Below, piece after piece: positions 26,812 to 36,026 of a stretch of 64,000 nt of DNA (its first letter is position 1; each line of letters begins with the position of its first letter). The notes beneath the pieces were generated by a model that was not told the origin of the DNA, did not search any database, and saw only the letters and a list, made by a program, of their open reading frames with translations. A program made the translations under genes and the position numbers. Location: assembly GCA_947497315.1 (NCBI GenBank), contig CANMFX010000001.1, positions 744,001 through 808,000 of the forward strand. The letters run 5' to 3'. The stretch comes from an uncultured Sphingomonadaceae bacterium (lineage in GTDB: Bacteria; Pseudomonadota; Alphaproteobacteria; Sphingomonadales; Sphingomonadaceae).

Positions 26812-27456
26812 CTATGCCGGATCTTTGTCGCGCCGGCGGCTTATCTTCGCGTTCACCAAGGCAATTGCCTGTTGAACGGCGTCGCCTATAGTCAAATCGG
26901 TCGTATCAAGCAAGTCCGCATCTTCCGCGGGCTTGAGCGGCGCCGTGACACGGCTGCGGTCCCGTTCGTCGCGTTTCAGGATATCGGCGAGGATATCATC
27001 AAAGTTCACCTTCTCGCCGCGGCGCTTCATTTCTTCGAAACGGCGAACGGCGCGCGCTTCCGATGAGGCGGTCACAAACAGCTTCACATCGGCATCCGGC
27101 GCGATGACCGTACCGATATCGCGGCCATCCAGAACGGCGCCCGCTGGCTGGTAGGCAAAGTCTTTCTGCCGCTTGTCCAGCGCACGGCGGACCTCGGGAT
27201 GGACCGAGACACGGCTGGCGAGACCACCGACGGCTTCGCTGCGCAGGCCCGGTTCGTCAAGCAATGCGCCGTCAAACATACATGCCTTAAGCGCATGATC
27301 CGGGTTATCGGCATTTCCGCGCTGTTCCCGAAGGGTCCACCCGACCGCCCGATAGAGCAGGCCGGTGTCGAGAAAGGGCAGGGCAAAATGCTTCGCCAGC
27401 TCTTTGGAGATCGTGCCTTTTCCCGAGGCAGTAGGGCCATCGACCGCGATGATCAT
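26812..27456 (-). CDS. cmk: Cytidylate kinase
   Basis: Phosphorylates CMP and dCMP with ATP in nucleotide salvage. It begins MIIAVDGPTASGKGTISKEL with the P-loop at residues 7-15; FLDTGLLYRAVGW near residue 30 and LDGRDIGTVIAPDAD near residue 107 are the nucleotide-binding blocks. It is 214 residues. GGAG lies eight bases before the ATG at 27456. The start overlaps the stop of the small membrane gene upstream by four bases (ATGA), so the two are translationally coupled. Confidence 0.96.
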   Translation of the reverse strand: MIIAVDGPTASGKGTISKELAKHFALPFLDTGLLYRAVGWTLREQRGNADNPDHALKACMFDGALLDEPGLRSEAVGGLASRVSVHPEVRRALDKRQKDFAYQPAGAVLDGRDIGTVIAPDADVKLFVTASSEARAVRRFEEMKRRGEKVNFDDILADILKRDERDRSRVTAPLKPAEDADLLDTTDLTIGDAVQQAIALVNAKISRRRDKDPA

Positions 27457-27713
27457 GGCCGCTGCTCCGTTCGCCCCTGATAGGCTTTCCACAGGCCGCC
27501 CAAGGCGATGCCGATCCAGACAATTTCGAGCAGTAAGGATGCGAGATTGAAGTGCACCATCAGTGACAGGGTGAGCAGAAGCGCGCCGATCAGGTTCGTG
27601 CCGTTATAGACAAATGCGTTCACGTTTCGGGCATAGACGTTGTAAGCATAAGCCGAGACAATCAATATACTGCCCAATATGCCGATCACGTTGGCGGAGA
27701 AATCACCAAGCAT
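27453..27713 (-). CDS. Small membrane protein, CBU_0592-like
   Basis: An 86-residue integral membrane protein with two to three predicted hydrophobic helices. The pattern NGTNLIGALLLTLSL followed by FNLASLLLEIVWIGIAL fits the CBU_0592-like group of small proteins, which has no known function. It is sandwiched between aroA and cmk, overlapping aroA by one base and cmk by four. The tight coupling argues for a real gene. Confidence 0.85.
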   Translation of the reverse strand: MLGDFSANVIGILGSILIVSAYAYNVYARNVNAFVYNGTNLIGALLLTLSLMVHFNLASLLLEIVWIGIALGGLWKAYQGRTEQRP

Positions 27714-29080
27714 CAGGATGCCAGCGTCTTCATGAGATCGGCAAAGCCGGGAAAGCTTGTTTCGGCGGGGGTGATATCATCTATCGTGAGTCCTGAAGCA
27801 GTCGCCAGACCCGCCACGGCAAAGCTCATTGCGATCCGGTGGTCAAGAGCCGTCTCGATCGCAGGCATGTTGGTGCCGCCAGGCAACGGTTCACCGCTGC
27901 TTCCGGTGATAATCAGGCCATCTTCTTTTTCCGTTAGCTCGACGCCAAGGACGCGCAAGCCTTCTGCCATCTGACTGAGGCGGTCGGATTCCTTGATACG
28001 CAGTTCATGGAGGCCGCTGGTCGTCGTCGTTCCTTCGGCCAGCGCAGCAGCAATAAACAGGATTGGAAATTCATCAATCATGCTGGGCGCGACGTCCGCC
28101 GGCACGTCAATGCCGGTCAGCTTGCTGTGCTTTACATGAATATCCGCGACCGGCTCGCCTCCAACAGTACGTTTCTTCTTGAAGCTGATATCGCCGCCCA
28201 TCTGCTGCAATATGGTGAATAGGCCAGCGCGGGTTGGATTTATGCCAACATTCTCGACCACAATATCCGAACCCGGCACCAGCAAAGCAGCCACAACCGG
28301 AAAAGCGGCAGAGGATGGATCTCCGGGTACTTTGATCTTTTGCGGTGACAATTCGGCTTCACCGGTCAGCGAGATGATCCGGCTGCCCTCCTTGTCCGTT
28401 TCTACCGTCAGATCAGCGCCAAAGCCTTTCAGCATGGTTTCGCTATGATCACGGGTGGGAACCGGCTCAATCACGCGGGTAACACCCGGCGTATTTAATC
28501 CGGCCAGCAGGATCGCCGATTTGACCTGTGCCGATGCTACCGGCAAGCGGTATTCGATCGGAACTGCCGGGCACAGGCCGCGCACGGCAAGCGGCAGACA
28601 CGCTTTGCCGTCAGATGACATCCGCGCGGTAAATTCTGCGCCCATGTCGGACAGCGGATCAATCACCCGGCCCATCGGCCGCTTGGAAAGGCTGGCATCG
28701 CCGGTAAAGGTTACGCTGATTTCATGAGAAGCAACCAGACCCATCAGCAGACGCACGGAGGTTCCACTATTGCCGAGGTCGATGGCGGTCTTGGGCTGCA
28801 TTAATCCGCCAACACCGACACCGTGCACGGTCCAGATGTCGCCCTTTTTCTCGATCGTGGTGCCCATGGCTCGCAATGCAGCGGCGGTCGCCAGAACATC
28901 TTCCCCTTCCAGTAAACCGGTAATCTGGTTCTTGCCAACGGCGAGGGCAGAGAGAATCAGGGAGCGGTGGGAAATGGATTTATCGCCCGGTACGGTTATG
29001 CGGCCCGTTAAAGTGCCACCGGGAGCGAATGAAGCCGGTTTGGCTTCCACTATGGTCTGATTTGTCGGTTTGCTGGTCAT
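27713..29080 (-). CDS. aroA: 3-phosphoshikimate 1-carboxyvinyltransferase (EPSP synthase)
   Basis: Joins phosphoenolpyruvate to shikimate 3-phosphate in aromatic amino acid synthesis. Active-site blocks seen include PGDKSISHRSLILSA near residue 33, DLGNSGTSVRLLMG near residue 101, LPVASAQVKSAILLAGL near residue 178 and LRIKESDRLSQMAEGL near residue 360. It is 455 residues. LNAGNSGTAMR-type residues are replaced by the NSGTSVR form seen in class II enzymes, which often tolerate glyphosate; that property is not tested here. It leads the aroA-CBU_0592-cmk-rpsA operon. Confidence 0.96.
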   Translation of the reverse strand: MTSKPTNQTIVEAKPASFAPGGTLTGRITVPGDKSISHRSLILSALAVGKNQITGLLEGEDVLATAAALRAMGTTIEKKGDIWTVHGVGVGGLMQPKTAIDLGNSGTSVRLLMGLVASHEISVTFTGDASLSKRPMGRVIDPLSDMGAEFTARMSSDGKACLPLAVRGLCPAVPIEYRLPVASAQVKSAILLAGLNTPGVTRVIEPVPTRDHSETMLKGFGADLTVETDKEGSRIISLTGEAELSPQKIKVPGDPSSAAFPVVAALLVPGSDIVVENVGINPTRAGLFTILQQMGGDISFKKKRTVGGEPVADIHVKHSKLTGIDVPADVAPSMIDEFPILFIAAALAEGTTTTSGLHELRIKESDRLSQMAEGLRVLGVELTEKEDGLIITGSSGEPLPGGTNMPAIETALDHRIAMSFAVAGLATASGLTIDDITPAETSFPGFADLMKTLAS

Positions 29081-29260
29081 TTACGGGCTTTTTATGCGGT
29101 CATACACGGTTGAACCGCGGATGATTCGTTTCAGGATGTGAAACGGCTTTTGACAGCGCGGCTCAGCTATGGCAAGGCGCGGCCAAATTGATTGATCGAT
29201 TCCGTAAATCTTGCGAGCGGTCATTATATATTACTGACAAATAAGGATTTGGAACCAGCC

Positions 29261-29587
29261 ATGGTGAAGCCAGAATGGGGCACGAAGAGAACTTGCCCGA
29301 AATGCGGAACACGTTTTTACGATTTGGGTAAAGAAGACCCGGTCAATTGTATTGAATGTGGTGAGACGTGGACGCCGGAACCCGGTCTGAAATCCAAACA
29401 GCCCATGCCGTTTGAAGAAGCGCCGAAGAAAGACGCGAAAAAAGAAGACGAAGTGGCCGATGATGATCTGGACATCAACATCGACGATGATGAGCCTTCA
29501 CCAGATAATGAGGTTGATCTGGGCGGCGATGATGACCTGGGTGTCACCAAAGGTAAAGGTGACGACGACGACAACGCCGAAACTTAA
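29261..29587 (+). CDS. TIGR02300-type zinc-ribbon protein with acidic tail
   Basis: A 108-residue protein of the FYDLN-acid type (TIGR02300), known mainly from alphaproteobacteria, function unknown. A zinc-ribbon-like CPKCGTRFYDLG and CIECGETW sit in the first 40 residues. The last 50 residues are almost all Asp/Glu/Gly (DDDLDINIDDDEP). The start was set at the ATG at 29261 with GGA eight bases before it, since the family begins MVKPEWG. It is divergent from aroA. Confidence 0.9.
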   Translation: MVKPEWGTKRTCPKCGTRFYDLGKEDPVNCIECGETWTPEPGLKSKQPMPFEEAPKKDAKKEDEVADDDLDINIDDDEPSPDNEVDLGGDDDLGVTKGKGDDDDNAET

Positions 29588-29669
29588 TCGGGAAACTTGA
29601 TTTTGATAGCTGCAGGCACCATTTGGGGCTTGCAATAAGCGGCGCGCTTGGATTAAACGCGCCGCATAA

Positions 29670-29745
29670 GGGGCCTTAGCTCAGCTGGGAGAGCGCTTCG
29701 CTGGCAGCGAAGAGGTCAGCGGTTCGATCCCGCTAGGCTCCACCA
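29670..29745 (+). tRNA. tRNA-Ala (anticodon GGC)
   Basis: A 76-base tRNA including encoded CCA. Acceptor arms GGGGCCT and AGGCTCC pair with one G-U; anticodon stem CTTCG/CGAAG flanks the GGC anticodon, and GGTTCGATCCC is the T-loop. Standard class I cloverleaf. Confidence 0.97.
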
Positions 29746-29775
29746 ACCTTCGCTCGCTGCGCGAGCTTCGGTTGG
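29743..29775 (+). terminator. Hairpin just past tRNA-Ala
   Basis: CCAACC pairs with GGTTGG around an inner GCTCGC/GCGAGC stem. It overlaps the tRNA CCA end and has no U-tract, so it may act in 3' processing or weak termination rather than as a classical terminator. Confidence 0.4.
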
Positions 29776-29867
29776 CAGGCCAATTCTCAGAAAATCTCTA
29801 CGTTGTATATTGCCGGTAGCGAGCTAAGGTTGCCCGCCATAGCCTTGGCGAAGGAGGGCTTTTACCT

Positions 29868-30116
29868 GTGCACTATGTTTATTTCCTTCAAAGCACTCGT
29901 TTTCCCGACCAGTTTTATACCGGCTTGACCAAAGATGTTGAGGCGCGCCTTGATGAACATAATGCTGGTAAATCGAAGCATACTGCAAAATATAGGCCTT
30001 GGCGGGTTGTATCGTACCACTATTTCGATGACGCCGACACTGCACTGGCTTTTGAAAAATATCTGAAATCAGGTTCTGGTCGGGCATTTGCAAAGAAAAG
30101 GTTTTTGAAATCCTGA
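29868..30116 (+). CDS. GIY-YIG nuclease-superfamily protein
   Basis: An 82-residue single-domain protein of the GIY-YIG superfamily (UPF0213/YhbQ-like). VYFLQSTRFPDQFYTGLT at the start is the nuclease motif and LDEHNAGKSKHTAKYRPW is the following conserved block. YhbQ-type proteins may cut DNA or be structural; activity is unproven. It starts at GTG with AAGGAGGG about ten bases upstream. Its stop overlaps the next gene's inferred CTG start by four bases. Confidence 0.88.
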   Translation: MHYVYFLQSTRFPDQFYTGLTKDVEARLDEHNAGKSKHTAKYRPWRVVSYHYFDDADTALAFEKYLKSGSGRAFAKKRFLKS

Positions 30117-31291
30117 CGCCAACCCCATATGACGCAATCATCCTCGGCGCCGGCGGCGCCGGATTGATGTGCGCGGCCATTGCCGGTCAACGGGGCCGCA
30201 AGGTGTTGCTGATTGATCATGCGGATCAGCCGGGCAAGAAAATCCTGATTTCGGGCGGCGGACGCTGCAATTTCACCAATATTCATACCGGCCCCGACCG
30301 TTATCTTTCGGCCAACAGGCATTTCGCCAAGTCGGCCCTTAGCCGTTATACCGCGCAAGATTTCATCGCCTTGGTAAACGGCCATAACATCGCGTGGCAT
30401 GAGAAAACTCTGGGACAGTTATTTTGTGACGGTTCAGCAAAGCAGGTCGTGGCGATGCTGACGGATGAATGTCCTGATGACAGGGTGACTTTGTCATTGG
30501 GGCGATCAGTATCGGATATCCGCCACAGCGACGGCACATATCACGTTGACTATGGTAGTGAAGCAGCGACTGCGCCTGCGCTGGTGATAGCAACCGGCGG
30601 GCCTTCGATCCCGAAAATGGGGGCGACCAGCTTCGCTTATGACATTGCGCGGCAGTTCGGCCTGAAAGTCGTTGAACCGCGCCCCGCTCTCGTTCCGCTG
30701 ACCTTGGGCGGGGAAGAAACGCTGTTCCGGTCGCTTTCCGGTGTATCAGCGCCCATTGTTGCAAGTTGCGGCAAGACCGCCTTTCGCGAAGCCGCGTTGT
30801 TCACGCACAAAGGACTATCCGGTCCAGCGATATTGCAGATTTCATCCTATTGGCGGCACGGCGATCCGGTCGGCGTTGACTTCCTGCCGGACCTGAAACC
30901 TGACTGGCTGACGAAATTGAAGCGGGAAGCGCCCCGTCTTACTCTAAGCAGAGCAGTAAACGCGCATTTGCCGGCCCGTCTTTCCGAGACTCTTTTGGAG
31001 CGGCTCGCGCTGTCAGGCGACCTGGGCAATCTTGCTGATCGTAAATTGGAAGAAGCGTCTCGGCGATTGTCGAACTGGCGCTTCATGCCCAACGGTACTG
31101 AAGGCTATGCCAAGGCGGAAGTCACCGCCGGTGGTATCAGCACAGCGGAGTTATCGTCCAAAAATATGGAAGCTAGGCAAATGCCGGGACTCTATGCTAT
31201 TGGCGAAGCCGTAGATGTCACCGGCTGGCTCGGGGGCTATAATTTTCAATGGGCTTGGGCGAGTGGCCATGCTGCCGGTCAGGCAATATGA
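30113..31291 (+). CDS. HI0933/YhiN-family FAD oxidoreductase with apparent CTG start
   Basis: A flavoprotein of about 392 residues of the HI0933 family, whose physiological substrate is unknown. The FAD glycine motif YDAIILGAGGAGLM lies at the N-terminus, followed by GKKILISGGGRCNFTN near residue 45 and a C-terminal AIGEAVDVTGWLGGYNFQWA, which closes the FAD site. The Rossmann motif lies upstream of the first conventional start (TTG at 30164). Between that point and the in-frame stop at 30053-30055 there is no ATG, GTG or TTG. CTG at 30113 overlaps the upstream TGA as CTGA and gives a family-like N-terminus. Confidence 0.85.
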   Translation: MTPTPYDAIILGAGGAGLMCAAIAGQRGRKVLLIDHADQPGKKILISGGGRCNFTNIHTGPDRYLSANRHFAKSALSRYTAQDFIALVNGHNIAWHEKTLGQLFCDGSAKQVVAMLTDECPDDRVTLSLGRSVSDIRHSDGTYHVDYGSEAATAPALVIATGGPSIPKMGATSFAYDIARQFGLKVVEPRPALVPLTLGGEETLFRSLSGVSAPIVASCGKTAFREAALFTHKGLSGPAILQISSYWRHGDPVGVDFLPDLKPDWLTKLKREAPRLTLSRAVNAHLPARLSETLLERLALSGDLGNLADRKLEEASRRLSNWRFMPNGTEGYAKAEVTAGGISTAELSSKNMEARQMPGLYAIGEAVDVTGWLGGYNFQWAWASGHAAGQAI

Positions 31292-31390
31292 TCCCGCTGC
31301 GCAAACTCTTTAGACAACCGATATTCATTACAGACCGCAGGCGATTGGCATTTCCGCGCGGCTTTCAATCTTTGCCACGGACATTTGAAC

Positions 31391-33397
31391 ATGCCTTTTT
31401 CTTCAGTATCTCCGCTTCTCGCTGAAGCGCTTGCGAACCGCGAATATGCAAAACCTACAGCAGTACAGGCCGCTGTGCTGGAACCGGAAACCGAGGGTCG
31501 GGACCTTATTGTTTCTGCGCAGACAGGTTCCGGTAAAACGGTGGCCTTTGGCCTGGCCATGGCACCGCAGCTTCTGGACGATAATGGCCGGTTCCCCTTT
31601 CTGGTGGAGCCGCTGGCTCTCGTGATCGCGCCGACGCGCGAGCTGGCCTTGCAGGTCAGCCGCGAGCTGAAATGGCTCTATGAACCTGCCGGTGTGCAAA
31701 TTGCGACCTGTGTTGGCGGGATGGATGCTTCCAAAGAACGACGTACGCTGCGCCGCGGTGCCCACGTGATTGTCGGAACGCCAGGCCGTCTGCGTGACCA
31801 TCTTGAACGCGGTGCACTTGACCTCAGCAAGCTGCGCGCGGCGGTGCTCGACGAGGCGGATGAAATGCTCGACATGGGCTTTCGCGAAGATCTGGAAGAA
31901 ATTTTGGATGCAACCGCCGAAGATCGCCGGACGTTGCTCTTCTCGGCCACCATACCAAAGCCAATTATCAACCTGGCCAAACGCTATCAAAATGATGCGA
32001 TGCGCATTTCTACCGTTGGTGAAGATCGCGGACATGGCGATATTGCCTATCAGGCGATTACGGTTGCGCCTGCCGATACCGAAAATGCGGTGGTCAACCT
32101 GCTGCGTTTTCATGAAGCGGAATCGGCGATGCTGTTCTGCGGAACAAGGGAAGCTGTCCGCCGGCTTCATACCAGTCTGGTTGATCGCGGGTTCAGTGCT
32201 GTTGCACTTTCGGGTGAACATACACAAGCCGAGCGCAACCAGGCGATGCAGGCGCTGCGCAGCAAACGTGCGCGGGTCTGTGTGGCGACCGATGTGGCTG
32301 CACGCGGACTGGATTTGCCGACCCTGTCTTTGGTTGTGCATGTGGAAATTCCGCGAGATGCAGAGACTTTGCAGCATCGGTCAGGACGGACCGGCCGTGC
32401 TGGTAAAAAGGGTACAGCGGTTATCATTGTACCCTATCAGCGCCGCAAACGGGTTGAATCGATGTTGCGTGGGGCAAAAATCAACGCAGAATGGAAAGAT
32501 GCCCCGACCCGGGCCGATATCCGGAAAAATGATGCCGAGCGTTTGATCGAAACCCTGCTGCAGCCCGTTGAAATTGACGAAGATGATCTGGAACTGGCCA
32601 AACGCTTGATGGCGGAAAAAACGCCGGAAGAAATTGCTGCGATGCTGGTCCAATCCCATCGCTCGAAAATGCCAGCTCCGGAACAGATGCTGGATCGCGG
32701 TGCACAATCACAACCCGCCCCTGGCGGACCGCGTCCGGGCTTTGAAGATACCGTATGGTTCAAAATGAATGTTGGCCACAATCAGCGTGCGGATGCGCGA
32801 TGGATTTTGCCAGTGCTTTGCCGCCGCGGTCACATCACCAAGAATGAAATTGGTGCGATCCGGATCAATGGCGATGACACTTTGTTCGAAATTCCGCGCC
32901 GGGTGGTTGATAAATTTACAAAGGCGATTGCCGAGAAACGTGAAACCGGCGGTGATGATACTGATGACATCATCATTACCCAGTTTGAAGGAACACCGCG
33001 CGATGCGGCCAGGCGCAATCGCAAGGGTGGACGCAGTGACAATGCTGGCGGTGGCCGGGATTATAGCAATGCTAGCAAGAAGTTCGGCGGCAAAAAATTT
33101 GGTGCTAAAAAATTCGGAGACCGCAAATCGGGCGGAGGAAATTCCGACGGCCGAGATTTTGGTGGTAAAAAGAAATATGGCAAAAAGTCGGATGATGGCG
33201 GTAAACCCTATGTGAAGCGTAAATCCGCTGATAGCCGCGATGCCAAGGGTGAAGGGGACGGCTTCAAGAAAAAGTCCGATTTCAAGGGCGACCGCAAATC
33301 CCAGCCTAAAGGGGATTTTGGCGGCAAGAAGAAAAAGCCCCATCGCGGCAAGCGGCCTTTTGAAGGCAAAAAAGATGGCGGGGCCAGAAACGGCTAA
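31391..33397 (+). CDS. DEAD-box RNA helicase with Gly/Lys-rich tail
   Basis: A 668-residue ATP-dependent RNA helicase. Motif I is AQTGSGKT near residue 42, then PTRELALQ, VLDEADEMLDMGF (motif II) near residue 147, LLFSATIPKP, and HRSGRTGRAGKKG (motif VI) near residue 330. After the helicase core a DbpA/CsdA-type RNA-binding segment follows near residue 450-530, then about 130 residues rich in Gly, Lys, Phe and Asp (GGKKFGAKKFGDRKSGGG). Such tails bind rRNA nonspecifically; a ribosome-assembly or cold-shock role is likely. The start at 31391 fits the family better than TTG two codons earlier. Confidence 0.94.
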   Translation: MPFSSVSPLLAEALANREYAKPTAVQAAVLEPETEGRDLIVSAQTGSGKTVAFGLAMAPQLLDDNGRFPFLVEPLALVIAPTRELALQVSRELKWLYEPAGVQIATCVGGMDASKERRTLRRGAHVIVGTPGRLRDHLERGALDLSKLRAAVLDEADEMLDMGFREDLEEILDATAEDRRTLLFSATIPKPIINLAKRYQNDAMRISTVGEDRGHGDIAYQAITVAPADTENAVVNLLRFHEAESAMLFCGTREAVRRLHTSLVDRGFSAVALSGEHTQAERNQAMQALRSKRARVCVATDVAARGLDLPTLSLVVHVEIPRDAETLQHRSGRTGRAGKKGTAVIIVPYQRRKRVESMLRGAKINAEWKDAPTRADIRKNDAERLIETLLQPVEIDEDDLELAKRLMAEKTPEEIAAMLVQSHRSKMPAPEQMLDRGAQSQPAPGGPRPGFEDTVWFKMNVGHNQRADARWILPVLCRRGHITKNEIGAIRINGDDTLFEIPRRVVDKFTKAIAEKRETGGDDTDDIIITQFEGTPRDAARRNRKGGRSDNAGGGRDYSNASKKFGGKKFGAKKFGDRKSGGGNSDGRDFGGKKKYGKKSDDGGKPYVKRKSADSRDAKGEGDGFKKKSDFKGDRKSQPKGDFGGKKKKPHRGKRPFEGKKDGGARNG

Positions 33398-33405
33398 ACC
33401 GTCTT

Positions 33406-33873
33406 ATGGCCAACGCAATCCCAATATATGTTGATGCAGATGCCTGTCCGGTAAAGGACGAAATCTACCGGGTGGCTTATCGGCACGAAGTGCCTGTAAT
33501 CATCGTCAGCAACAGCCATTTCCGGATTCCGGCGCATCCGCTGGTCAGCCGCGTGGTGGTGAGCGATGCTTTTGATGCGGCTGATGACTATATTGCCGAG
33601 CGGGCATCTGAGGGGACGGTCATAGTCACCGCTGATATCTTGTTGGCCGATCGCTGCATTAAAGCAGGATCAGAAGTGCTTGCGCCCAATGGCAAGCCAT
33701 TTACCGCAGACTCCATCGGTGCGGCAGTGGCGACGCGGGCCATTATGGCAGACCTGCGCTCTGGCATGGGGACAGAGAATATCGGCGGTCCGCCGCCTTT
33801 CACAAAGGCCGACCGGTCAAAATTTCTGTCATCTCTGGATCAGATATTGGTGCGTTTGAAACGTGATGCCTAG
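33406..33873 (+). CDS. YaiI/YqxD-family protein (DUF188)
   Basis: A 155-residue PIN-like protein of the UPF0178 family. The start IYVDADACPVKDEIYRVA and later IVTADILLADRCIKAGSEVL are the family blocks with conserved acidic residues. No substrate is known. It begins nine bases after the DEAD-box helicase, so a shared transcript is probable. The next gene is convergent. Confidence 0.9.
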   Translation: MANAIPIYVDADACPVKDEIYRVAYRHEVPVIIVSNSHFRIPAHPLVSRVVVSDAFDAADDYIAERASEGTVIVTADILLADRCIKAGSEVLAPNGKPFTADSIGAAVATRAIMADLRSGMGTENIGGPPPFTKADRSKFLSSLDQILVRLKRDA

Positions 33874-33897
33874 TCTGCGGTGATCAGTCTGCCCTGA

Positions 33898-35895
33898 TCA
33901 GTCTACGGTGACCTGAAAAGTCAGAGCGTAGCCTTCTGCCGGCCCCAGGCTTGCGGCTGTTGCCGTGAGGACCGATCCGCTGATGGATGCGCCAAAGGGA
34001 TCATTCTCGTCTGCGCCCGTATTGTCATCATCTTCTGCGGTTGAAGCCGAACCACAATTGGCCCCGCTTTGCATTGACGCAGCCGTATAGGTCAGATTTC
34101 CCGGAATAGTATCGGTGGCGCTGATCGACGTAGCGGTCGCGCTGCCGGCGTTGGAAATTAATATGCAATATTGGATGGTCGCGCCGGGAATGGATTTCGG
34201 GTCGGTGGTGCCGTTGACAGGGTCGCTGATAACGCTGCTGATCTTTGTGACGCTCAGTGTTGTTTGCGGCGCACAAAAATTAATGTCATGAATGGCGATC
34301 GCCTGACCATCGGGAACGGCTGGTGCCGTGGTATGATTGCCATAGATGATCGTGATTGTATCTACCGGTGCAAGGAAGGTAACAACAACATTGCCGTCTC
34401 CCGACGTGCCGCCAGAGCCGGCATCGCCGATCGCGACATTACCAACAACATAATTGGCGACTCCATTGGTGAGCGTCGGCAAGACAGTGGTTCCATTAAG
34501 GCTGCCGACGACTGTCAGTTTATCGGCAAAGTCATTGGCGGCAAAATCGATGTCGAACACGGTGAATTGCAACCCCGGAACCGCGGTTGGCAGAGTCAGG
34601 ACTGTCGTTGCCGTCTGTGACTGGTTTGCGAAATCCAGAAACTGGTGCAGCGAAAGCTGCGTTCCGGCGAAGCCGCCATTATTGGCATTAGCCAGGCTGG
34701 GGCTTTGGCCGCCGAAACCGGCATCGTTCACAAAAACGCCGGGTGAGCTGACTGCCCAGTTGATCGTTCCGATTCCCGTCAGGCTGTAACTGTTGTTCAA
34801 TGAACCTGCTGCCCAGGCATTGCTGTCCCAGTCAAAAACTATCTGGTTTGCAATCGGACATATGCTGGCCAGATTGGGCGGCGTACCTGCAGTTCTGGTA
34901 CCCGAAACCGTGATTGCGGCTTCATCATAGTCATCTTCTCCGATGCTGCCGTTATTGGGTGTGGAATCAGAATCCAGGATCGATGACGCGGTCACCTCGG
35001 CTGAGTTGACTACGCTGGCTCCCGATGTTGCCGTGACATTCGCCACGATATTCAACGTGCGTGTCTGTCCAATCGGAACGGAGCCAACCGACCAAATACC
35101 CGTGGCGCTATCATAGCTGCCAAATCCTGACGCGCTCACAAAAGTGACACCAAGCGGCAATGTGTCCTGCACGACGACCCCTGTTGCATTGTCGGTCGAC
35201 CCTGCGGCATTGGTGACGGAGATAGTATAGGTGATGTTGGTCGCATTGGCCGGTGTCGGGTTGCTTACCGTCTTGTTGACCGATAAGTCTGCAAAACTGG
35301 CCGGTTGCTCAGTCAGATAAAGCTCTGCGTGCTGGAAGGTGCCGTCGTCCTGCGTCGGGAAAAGATCGCAAATTTCCAGTCGCCAGGTGCCAAGACTATT
35401 TTGCCCGTTAAACGCAGACAGCAGATTATTGGGAATGAAATCATGCTGGAAAGGCGGCGGTGCGGTGGTGGAATGGGCAACCGTATTTCCATCTGTATTG
35501 ACGGTTTGGGTGCCGCTGTCATTCAACAGAACGTTGAAATTATCACCGTTGATATTGTTGGTATCGCCGTTGACAAGCTGCACGCGCGTACCCGCTGGCG
35601 ATTGCAGGGTCAGGCGGATATCACCGCGCCATGTATGGGTTGCAAAAACGCCGATATCTACATCCGAAACGGTAAAGCTCGTGCCGACGGAGAAATTTCT
35701 GACCAGCGGTGCTGCGCAGGTGGTTGTGCCGTTGATCGTGCCGTTGGTCGGGTTTACGAAAGTGTTGACTGTCTGGGCCCGGGCGGCTCCGGCAAGGAGC
35801 ATGAACACGGCAAGGCAAAGCAACAGGCGCAATAGATTTATTGCCCATGCGCTGCGGTCCAACCTTTCTGGCCCAAGGTCTGTTCCCAGATACAT
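33898..35895 (-). CDS. Secreted P-domain / DUF11 surface protein
   Basis: A 665-residue secreted protein without a visible catalytic domain. After a signal peptide (about residues 20-40, ending GAARAQ) comes a proprotein-convertase P-like domain: VSDVDIGVFATHTWRGDIRL, LLNDSG, and FNGQNSLGTWRLEICDL. A DUF11-type repeat (ADLSVNKTVSNPTPANATNI; VVVQDTLPLGVTFVSAS) follows near residue 205. A Gly/Asn-rich middle leads to a second DUF11-like repeat near residue 565. No sorting or transmembrane anchor is seen, though outer-membrane association or secretion is possible. The start is not backed by a strong ribosome site. Confidence 0.75.
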   Translation of the reverse strand: MYLGTDLGPERLDRSAWAINLLRLLLCLAVFMLLAGAARAQTVNTFVNPTNGTINGTTTCAAPLVRNFSVGTSFTVSDVDIGVFATHTWRGDIRLTLQSPAGTRVQLVNGDTNNINGDNFNVLLNDSGTQTVNTDGNTVAHSTTAPPPFQHDFIPNNLLSAFNGQNSLGTWRLEICDLFPTQDDGTFQHAELYLTEQPASFADLSVNKTVSNPTPANATNITYTISVTNAAGSTDNATGVVVQDTLPLGVTFVSASGFGSYDSATGIWSVGSVPIGQTRTLNIVANVTATSGASVVNSAEVTASSILDSDSTPNNGSIGEDDYDEAAITVSGTRTAGTPPNLASICPIANQIVFDWDSNAWAAGSLNNSYSLTGIGTINWAVSSPGVFVNDAGFGGQSPSLANANNGGFAGTQLSLHQFLDFANQSQTATTVLTLPTAVPGLQFTVFDIDFAANDFADKLTVVGSLNGTTVLPTLTNGVANYVVGNVAIGDAGSGGTSGDGNVVVTFLAPVDTITIIYGNHTTAPAVPDGQAIAIHDINFCAPQTTLSVTKISSVISDPVNGTTDPKSIPGATIQYCILISNAGSATATSISATDTIPGNLTYTAASMQSGANCGSASTAEDDDNTGADENDPFGASISGSVLTATAASLGPAEGYALTFQVTVD

Positions 35896-36026
35896 AGTGC
35901 GGGTCTATGCGAACATGCTGAATATTTGGTAAAAATATCCTGCGGTTAAGCCGTGCTAACGAGATTTTACATTTGGTCAAATAAGTCTTAAGTCACTGAA
36001 TAAAAAGAATATCCAATATTTCGACT

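Noticed and set aside
29824-30180. Minus-strand frame opposite the GIY-YIG gene
   Set aside because: It covers two real plus-strand genes and shows no coding pattern.
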